A model generated the notes under the pieces. It was not told the origin of the DNA. It made no database searches and saw only the letters and a program-made list of their open reading frames with translations. A DNA stretch of 12,133 bases, from contig MU634447.1 in assembly GCA_026770595.1 (NCBI GenBank), positions 1 through 12,133 on the forward strand. Direction: 5' to 3'. The first letter of the stretch is position 1. The number at the start of each line of letters is the position of its first letter. This document shows, one piece after another, positions 1 through 7,600 of this stretch. This DNA comes from Ochromonadaceae sp. CCMP2298 (taxonomy: Eukaryota > Sar > Synurophyceae > Ochromonadales > Ochromonadaceae). Position numbers and translations under genes: made by a program.

Positions 1-197
1 GAGATAAAGCAGGGGGGAGAGATACAGAAGTACAGAAATACAGAGATGCAAAAGTACAGAGATACAGAAGTACAGAGATGCAGAGATGTAGATATACAGA
101 GATGCAGAGATGTAGATATACAGAGATGCAGAGATGTAGATATACAGAGATGCAGAGATGTAGATATACAGAGATGCAGAGATGCAGATAGACTTAC
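1..197 (-). other. Intron 4 of the ATM-like gene (5' part, runs off the window)
   Basis: Consensus donor GTAAGT at 197-192. The acceptor is beyond the left edge. The visible intron is almost entirely a 24-bp tandem repeat plus degenerate GATACAGA/AGTACAGA-type units (about 21-70). The frame continuing from the exon is open across all 197 nt, because the 24-nt unit is a multiple of three and has no stop in that frame. The encoded repeat resembles nothing in a kinase, so an intron is the better reading. Confidence 0.85.
71..190. repeat. 24-bp minisatellite, five copies
   Basis: Five head-to-tail units at 71-94, 95-118, 119-142, 143-166 and 167-190. Each begins TACAGAGATGCAGAGATG and ends in TAGATA. 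The fifth differs by one T-to-C change and the others are identical, which suggests recent expansion or homogenisation. It lies within ATM-like intron 4, two bases from the 5' splice site. Confidence 0.97.
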
Positions 198-1622
198 GTT
201 GTGGGCGTGTCGGTCTCCTATGCCCAGCACGTAGCCGATGATCGAGTTGGCCGCCACGCTGCGGGTGTAGGCCAGCCTCGCAGCCATCCACTGCAGCGGG
301 TCCGCGTACCTCTCCAGGAAGAAGAAGCGAAAGGCGGGGTGGAAGCGCGCACACACCTCTCGGTATCGGTGCAGCTTGTCGTTGTTGTCCAGGGCGTTCT
401 TGAGGTGCTCGCGGCACTGAGAGTGCGTCCAGTCGTTGGGGTAGTAGCGGGCGTGCGTGCCGCGCTTGTCGGTGAGGATGGAGCCGAAGGCGGTGGTGTC
501 TTGCACCCACTCCAGCACGCCTGTCTGCGGAGTGAGCGGCACGATGCGGTACGTGTGCACGCGCAGCTGCCTCTTCTGCGTCTCTTCGTCCTGTCCTAGC
601 TGGCTGTTGACGTTGTCGAAGACCTGCTGCATCACTGCGTCCTGCCGCATGTCGTCCCCGCCCTTCACCAGCTGCGTGTAGTAGCACCCGTCAGAGCCCA
701 GGCAGGACACGATCTTGGGTCGCGAGATGCCGTTGTCGGTAATGCTGAAGTGGGGGCTGAAGCCGCTCACACGCACCACATCGGAGTAGTCGTGCTGCGG
801 GGAGAGCTTGACAGACAGGGTCAGCACTGCGGGGGAGACTGCCAGCGCGTGCATGACTTGGTCGAAGCGCTTGCCCCTGGGCTGGATCTTGTTGTACTTG
901 ATGCCCTTCGTGAAGCCCGACTTCTGCATCGCCAGAGTGGAGGCGTTGGCCAGGTCTATGTAGGCCAGCAGCATCTGCTGCGTGCAGTCCACCAGGCTCT
1001 GCAGCGGGGCGATGGCCTTCAGCTGCCCCACCAGCATCTTCGAGGTCTCCAGGCGAGCCAGGGACATGTTCTGCTTCGCGTGGGCTGCGCCGTCGTACGT
1101 GCCTCCGAACTCTCTCTCGTGCGCGAGGGCGAAGAGCTGGGGGAGTATGTGGAAGGGGTGCTGGGCGGCGAGCTTCATGACCATGCGGGCTAGCACCAGC
1201 TGGAAGCCCCCCTCCCCCTCCCCCTCGTCCCCCCTCTCCCCCTCCCCCTCGCCCAGGGAGAAGGTAGAGCAGGCAGTGGCAGAGCGAGAGGGGGGGTTGC
1301 GCATCCCCCGCACAGCGCCCCCATTACAGAGCTGCTCCGCCAATCGCGCCTGCGAGTGCGCGCTCTCGGCGGGGCTCAGCTCCGCACCCCCCAGTCTGGA
1401 GAGAATCTGGTAGGAGAGCGGGGCGAACTTGTAGCTGGGCACTCTTTGCACGATCTCGTTCATGAGGGCGTTTATGGCGGCGTTGTCGGAGTTGTCCATC
1501 CACAGCTGCACCAGTCGGAAGACGCTGTCCACGTCTGCCTCGTGGGATATCTCCAGCACTCGAGAGAGGTCTGCCACTGCGCACAGCAGGTGTCTGTTCA
1601 CAGAGGCCTCCACTGCCTGCCT
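198..1622 (-). other. ATM: Exon 4 of the ATM-like gene: end of FAT and PI3K-like kinase up to the catalytic loop
   Basis: 475 codons, residues 2774-3248, with no stop in frame. It begins RQAVEASVNRHLLCAVADLS. It continues with VFRLVQLWMDNSDN and VPSYKFAPLSYQILSRLG, closely matching ATM's VFRLCSLWLENSG and IPTYKFLPLMYQLAARMG. The kinase part follows: PKIVSCLGSDG, QLVKGGDDMRQDAVMQQVF, YRIVPLTPQTGVLEW, YYPNDW, ARLAYTRSVAANSIIGYVLG and GIGDRHAHN. Catalytic Lys is 3093, loop Asp 3243 and Asn 3248. An acidic Glu/Gly-rich insert sits at 1200-1260 between FAT and kinase. The exon ends CACAAC|GTAAGT at 198/197, right after the catalytic-loop Asn. Confidence 0.93.
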
Positions 1623-4600
1623 CTGTAGAATGTATGTATGTATGGTGGTAGTACGCATGAGTAACACTCTATAAGATAGATAAGATAGATAAGATAGATA
1701 AGATAGTACAAGTATTAAAGGATTACCTCACTGTCGTCCAAGTCGATCTCCTTGCGCAAGGTCGCCACGTGCCGGTACAGTGCCTTGGCGTCCACGGCAT
1801 CCGTGTCCTCTGAAGGAAGGGGGTAGAGGGGGGGTAGAGGGGGGTTAGAGGGGGGTTAGAGGGCGGGGGCAGCGGGGAAAGTGCATAGACAGTGAAGTGA
1901 AGGGGAGACTTAAGTGGAGACGGGGAGGCATAAAAGTATGATTGCGCGCGTTCATGACCCTAACCCTGACCCCAACCCTGACACTAACCCTGACCCCAAT
2001 CACCTGTGCGCGCCCTCGGATCCCTCAGTTTCGCCTGCAGCTCCCGGCAGTTCTGGTACTCCGTGCGTCGATCTGCAAGCACCCTTGCGCCCTGTGCCCA
2101 CTCCGCAGACCCCACGCGCGCCCGGAAGTTCTGGAAGAGGCGTGCGTGGAATGCAGCCAGGGTGCTGTGCGCCTTGATGCGCTCGGGCAGGCCGGAGGCG
2201 TAGTGTGCGGCCGGGCTGAAGTAGTCGTCCAGAATGCCCGTGCCCGTGGCGGCCCGCTTGGTGCTCACCCACTCACCCCCGGTGCGCAGGGCTTGCGAGA
2301 GGAGGTTGCGGGCGTGGAGGCGCGCTGTGTGCGGGTCCCGCTGACCCTGTTCCCGCTTTCCCCCCTCTCCATGCCCCTGTCCCTCATACTCCCCATCATA
2401 CTCATCCCCGTCAGGCAGTTGCAACAGCAGCCTCTTCAGAGTGCCGATGACCTTCGTGTTCACGTGCGCGATGGAGGCATCCTTGAGGCCCTTCGTCCAC
2501 AGCAGCCGGCACTCGAAGAAGGACCAGAAGGCGCGCAGCAGAGTGTCGTCCACGTGCCGGTCTGCCCCCTCTGCCCCTAGGAATCCCCGGCCTGCCTGGC
2601 CTATCTGTGCGTCGGTCTGTGCGGCCTGGGGCGCGGAGATGGCGCTCCAGAACCTGTAGACGAAGGGCGTGATCGCGTGCGCAGAGGGGCCCGTCTTCGC
2701 GATCCCGCTGTGGTTCAGCCACCGCAGCGCGGGCAGCCTCTGCACCCTGCCGCACCTCACGAGCTCCTGCAGCAGGCACGCGCGCAGGCGGAAGTGCTGC
2801 TCGGAGGAGGACCCGCCCCCTGACTGCGCCCGCCCCACCCAGCGGTGCAGCATCCGATGTGCGTCGGTCCCAGAGGAGGCGGAGGCGGAGGAAGCGGGGC
2901 TTGGGGATACCAGCGCGCTTGAGCGTGCAGGACGTGCCGCGCCCCTCTTAGCTTCGACCGGGGCGGTGGCGGCTGGCTGGGCGAGCAGGGCGCACACCTC
3001 GCGTATCTCCGCTAGCTGCTGGGCCTGCGAGAGGTCGGCCAGCACATTGACGGCGGTCTCTTCGCCCATCTTGCCCAGGATGCCTCCGAACAGAGACTCG
3101 CTCGAGTGGTGCACGAGACCCGCGGCGGCTGCGTACTCGCCCCTAGCAAGGTACCGCAAAGCCGCCTCGATGCTGCTGCCTAGCTGGGCACCTGCACCCA
3201 CACCCGCGCCCACACCCGCACCCATACCCATGACCAGGCCCGCACCAGTCCGGGAAGCACCCCCAGCCCCCAGGATATTGACACCGCCAATCTGCCCCAT
3301 CCCCATCTGCCCCATCATTTGCGACGACAGTTCGTCCGGTAGCGATGGTGCATCAGCTGGTCCGTGCCACTGAGACAACTGCTGCCCCGCCCGCACCCCG
3401 CCCTGCAGGAACTGCTGCAACGTATGCTGCGCCCCCAGCGCCCTGAGTGCCTCGACGATGCCGGCCTCCGCAGTGGCCATCGCCATCCCCGGTCTCCACT
3501 CGTCCACCTGCCCCTGCCCATTCTGCTGCTCCTGCAGGTGCGTCTGGATGATGCCCTCGTACGTCGTCAGCGCCTCCATCCACCGCCCCCTGCGGGAGTA
3601 CATGAGCGCCTGCAGGCCCAGGTCAGCGCTCATGTCGATGCCGTAGATCGCATCTGGGTCGTGGATGTCCTGGTAGATGGGCAGCAGCAGAGAGTGCATC
3701 TCTGGGGTCACCCCGCCGGGCCTGCTCACTAGAGACTGCTCCTCCACCTCCATCGCCTGCCCGTCGCCGACCCCCCCCCCATACCTCTCCTCCTGCCTGT
3801 TCTCGACCCCCAGCCCCGCGAACAGCAGCGCCGTGCAAGTCAGCTGGCAGCGGGAGGCCGCACTGGCTGCGTACTTGAAGTCGATCCCCAGGATGTAGGA
3901 GTAGGGCAGGGCCCAGTCCAAAGCTGTCTTGGACTCGGGGGGGGCTACTCGGGGCGCGCCCTGTGCACCCTGCACAAGGAAGTCCGAGATGTCCTGTCGC
4001 AGAAGGAAGGTGAGCAGCCGACAGGCGAGCTGCGTGGCCTGCCGGAAAGCGCGGGGGGCGAGCAGCTGCTTCACGCACTGGGTGAGCGTGCTCTGTGCGT
4101 ATGAGTTGGCGCCGTTGTGCCTGAGAATGTCAAATACCACGAGGGGGAAGACGGCCTCGGCGAAGTCACTGCGCAGGAGGCAGATGGGCTTGACGGCTGC
4201 TAGAAAGGGGTCAGAAGTGAGCGTGATGGCGCTGCTAGAGCTGCTACTAGAGCTAGAGGTGGGTGCGCCCTCGAGTGGCTGGTAGCAGCGGTCGATCAGG
4301 TGGAAGACTAGGTTTGAGATCCACTCTTGGTAGGATGCAGCCAGCGCGGTGTCCCACAGCTCCGCACTGATGCGCCCCGATCCGCTGGTCTTGACCGCCC
4401 TACAGTGCATACGAGGTCTGGCGAGCGGCAGGACTGTGTGGCTGTAGAAGGCGACGATCTCGCTGAGCACTGACTCGCACTCCTGTGAGGCCTCGGCCAG
4501 CGACAGGGAAGAGAAGTAGCCGGCGCAGCTGAGGTCCCTCATCGCAGCGGCCGCCCAGATCTGCGTCTGCGCCTGGGCCTGTCCGATGTTGCGGTCCCAC

Positions 4601-7600
4601 AGCATGCCGTGCAGGCTCACCAGCAGGCTGAGCTTCATGGCCTTGACCTCGAACCCGCCCCTGCGCATCAGCACGAAGTCCGCGCTCTGGGCGGGGAACT
4701 TGCTGTGGTTCAGGGCAAGGATGTCGGGCGCCCCGAAGTGCCCCAGGATGCCCAGCACGGCTGGCTGCAGCACGCGCAGCATCCGAGTCCCCTGTCCCCC
4801 CTCATGGGCCGATTTCTCCATGACATTGAGGTGGTTGCACAGACCAATGAGGGTAGACAGAAAGGTGGACAAAAGGTCAACCTCCGTTGTCCACTGGCAC
4901 TGCCCAGACCCCCCAGACCCCCCAGACCCCCCAGACACCCCGGACTCCCCAGACCCAGGCCCATCCGAGAGCAGGCTGGTGACGATCTGCAGCTGTATCC
5001 ACACATTGGCCAGAGACACCACCTCCCCCAGCACCCACCTGTCCATCAGCACAGCCAGCCCCCGCATGCGCTCCTGCAGCGTGGTCTCCAGTGAGAAGCT
5101 CTCCTCTTCGAAGCCTCGATACGACGGGGGTAGGGGCAGCAGCAGGGCTAGGAACTGGTGGTTGTCCGTGGAGCTCGTGCGGAACAGCAGATCCCCCACC
5201 AGCCCCCTCAGAACGACCTCCACCTGTGCATCCCCTGAGACCAAGCGGTACTGCGCTGCGCAGAAGTCGTCACTGAGCTGGTCCCCTGACAGGCCCCTAC
5301 CCCCCTCCATCTTGGAGGCCTTCAAAATAACCAGCAGCTCGGCCAGCAGGTCGGGCAGAAAGTCCACCACCTCGGAGGGGGTGTACAGCCTCTCAGTGGA
5401 GGTGGTGGTGGCGGGCACGATCTTCGCCGTCACCAGAGCCGCGAAGTCCTTCAGCACCTCCACAGCTCTCTTAAGGTGGGTGGGGAAGTAGGCGATGGAG
5501 GTGCGCAGCAGCAGCAATGCGGCGCCCAGCAGACTCCTGCTCAGCACAGTGGGGGGCTTTAGGAGGTACGCTAGGGCTGCGAGGACTGCGAGGTTGGCGC
5601 TCTCTAGACGCGACTGGCTGAGCTGGATCTGCAGCTGGCACAGGAGGTCCACCAGATTGCACTGGGTCAGGCTGTGCTCAGATAGCGCCTCAACACTTTT
5701 GAACGCCTCGCCCACAAGCACCTCCCCCTCCTCCAACTCCTCCTCACACCCATGCAGCAGCACTGTCTCGAGAAGCAGGTCGGTTACCCGGGGGGCGATG
5801 TAGTCTCTCATCTCGACCGCGTTGCAGCTGCGCTCCACAAGATTTGCGATCTCATCAGCCCCCGCCTGGTCCCCACGCAGGCGCCCGACGCACCGGAGCC
5901 TGATCTCTACCGCCTTGATGGCGCATATGTTCTGCTTGATGACCACCGCGATGTCGTTGTCCGTGCCCGCCAACCCACACCCCACAGCGAACTGCACCAG
6001 CGCGGCGAAACGCACTTGTGGGCTCTTGAGGGCCACGATCGCCTGGACGATATAGCCGCTATACAGAGTGAGGAAATCCCTGTACGGACTGTGCTGAACG
6101 CCTGTCCGGGGTGGCTGGGATGCAGTGGGGGTGTCTGTTAGGAGGCTGCAGGGGAAGTCCGACAGACCCAGCCCCTCTCTGCCGTTCTCGTCGCCCTCTG
6201 CCAGTCGCAGCCACTCGCGCAGCAGTGGGCGCAGATGGTCTCGGACCAGCAGGGGCGCAGAGGCGTACCCCAGCCACTTGCTCATGGTCCCCACCGCCCT
6301 GTGCAGCAGGGAGCGGTAGCAGATCGCGCTGGCCCCATCGCCCACCTCGATCTTCGCCCGACTGCAGCAGAGCTTGCACAGGTCCAGCAAGGCGCGGCAG
6401 ACCAGACCCGTGCTAGAGGGCGCCTCGATACTGCCCATGGTGGCGATGCTCAGGCCCAGGGCCACCACATCCAGCGGACTGCCCGCCCTCTCCGGCTCAT
6501 CTCCCTCGCTGCCAGACAGCTGGCTCAGCTGCTCCTCACCCCCAGACAGCAGCAGGGACAGCCCGGCGCTCTCCAGCAGCGCGTCGTACACGATCAGCTT
6601 CTTGGAGTACTGCAGCAGCATCAGGGGGGCGGTGGAGGCTGCCAGCAGGCGCACGTGGGGGTTGCTGTCGGAGAAGGCGTTGAGGATCATCTGCCGGGTG
6701 TCGTTCTTGGCGGCAGACATGTCAGCGCACTCGAAGAGCCTCTTGACGCACAGCAGCTGCATGTACCTGCAGGGCCAGTAGGACAAGTCCTGACTCTCCT
6801 CCAGCACCAGCCCCACAACCCTTGAGAGCCTACTCTCCGCGCCGAACTCGACCACCTTGTCTGCGGGGGTGAGCGTGTCCCAGAAGGCCTTCTGTCTCAG
6901 CATGTCATTTAGGATTTTCAGCACCTTGCAGCTGCCCAGGGCGCCCCAGTCAGCAGCCAAAGTGGTGGCTCCGCGGATGAGGGCCAGGGCAGCCGTGGTG
7001 GCCGCAGCGCTGCCCATCTGCACCAACGCCTCCGCCAGCAACAGCTTGGTCTCCGAGTCCGTCAGCAGCATGCTCGTGGTACCGGAGGTGTCGGTGAAAA
7101 ATACCTGTCTTATCAGCTTACCCACGCCCTCAGCCAGCTCGCCGTACCGCTCAGCGGGGCAGTTGAGCCCGTGCAGACCGAATATACACCGCAGCAGGGT
7201 GGTGAAGGCGCGGCGCTGCTCGGGGTCGAAGGAAAGCACATTGGATCGAGCGGATCGCACGTAGGGCACCTCCTCCTCCATCTCCAACGCGACCCCCGTA
7301 GAGCTTTCCAAAAAGTCATCGTCCACGACGTTTTTGACGTTTCTGGCGCGGTCTGAGTCGAAGTCGTCTCTGGGGCGGGCGCTGGCTGCGCTAGTAGCCG
7401 AGAGGACCTCCTGTGCCGCGCGCACGAACGAGCTCTGGCACTGGGTCTTTAGCCCCTCCAGCTGCTCCTGCTGGGGGTGTTTCACCACCCTGCGGAGCTG
7501 GTTCTCCGAGCTGCTGACTGCGCACAGGCTCTGCACCAGCACCTCAAAGTACTCCCCCACCGTGCCCAGCTTAGCAGTAGCCTTGCGATCGAAGGAGACA

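Larger units (their letters stand above)
1810..2003 (-). other. Intron 2 of the ATM-like gene (194 nt)
   Basis: Phase-1 intron with donor GTGATT (2003) and acceptor TTCCTTCAG ending at 1810. Splicing joins G to AG to make a Glu codon. The first 45 nt after the donor are degenerate telomere-like G-triplets (1956-1998). The last 55 nt are a C-rich repeated pyrimidine tract (about 1816-1868). Between them I see nothing recognisable. Confidence 0.88.

Noticed and set aside
71-190. CRISPR array
   Set aside because: The 24-bp units are directly contiguous with no spacers, and they lie in a eukaryotic intron.
46-234. 62-codon plus-strand protein of QRCRDVDI repeats
   Set aside because: It is the translation of the intronic minisatellite and runs into the antisense of the kinase catalytic-loop exon.
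198-1622. ATR, DNA-PKcs or TOR instead of ATM
   Set aside because: LVKGxDDxRQDAVMQQVF, the GVLEW motif and the FAT segments match ATM. ATR has a different glycine-loop and lysine region (KPKDDLRKDAR type).
4586-5491. Long plus-strand open frame (301 codons) and many similar ones opposite the ATM-like exons
   Set aside because: Pro/Ser/Arg-rich composition, typical of antisense shadows of GC-rich coding sequence. The minus strand here encodes conserved ATM sequence.
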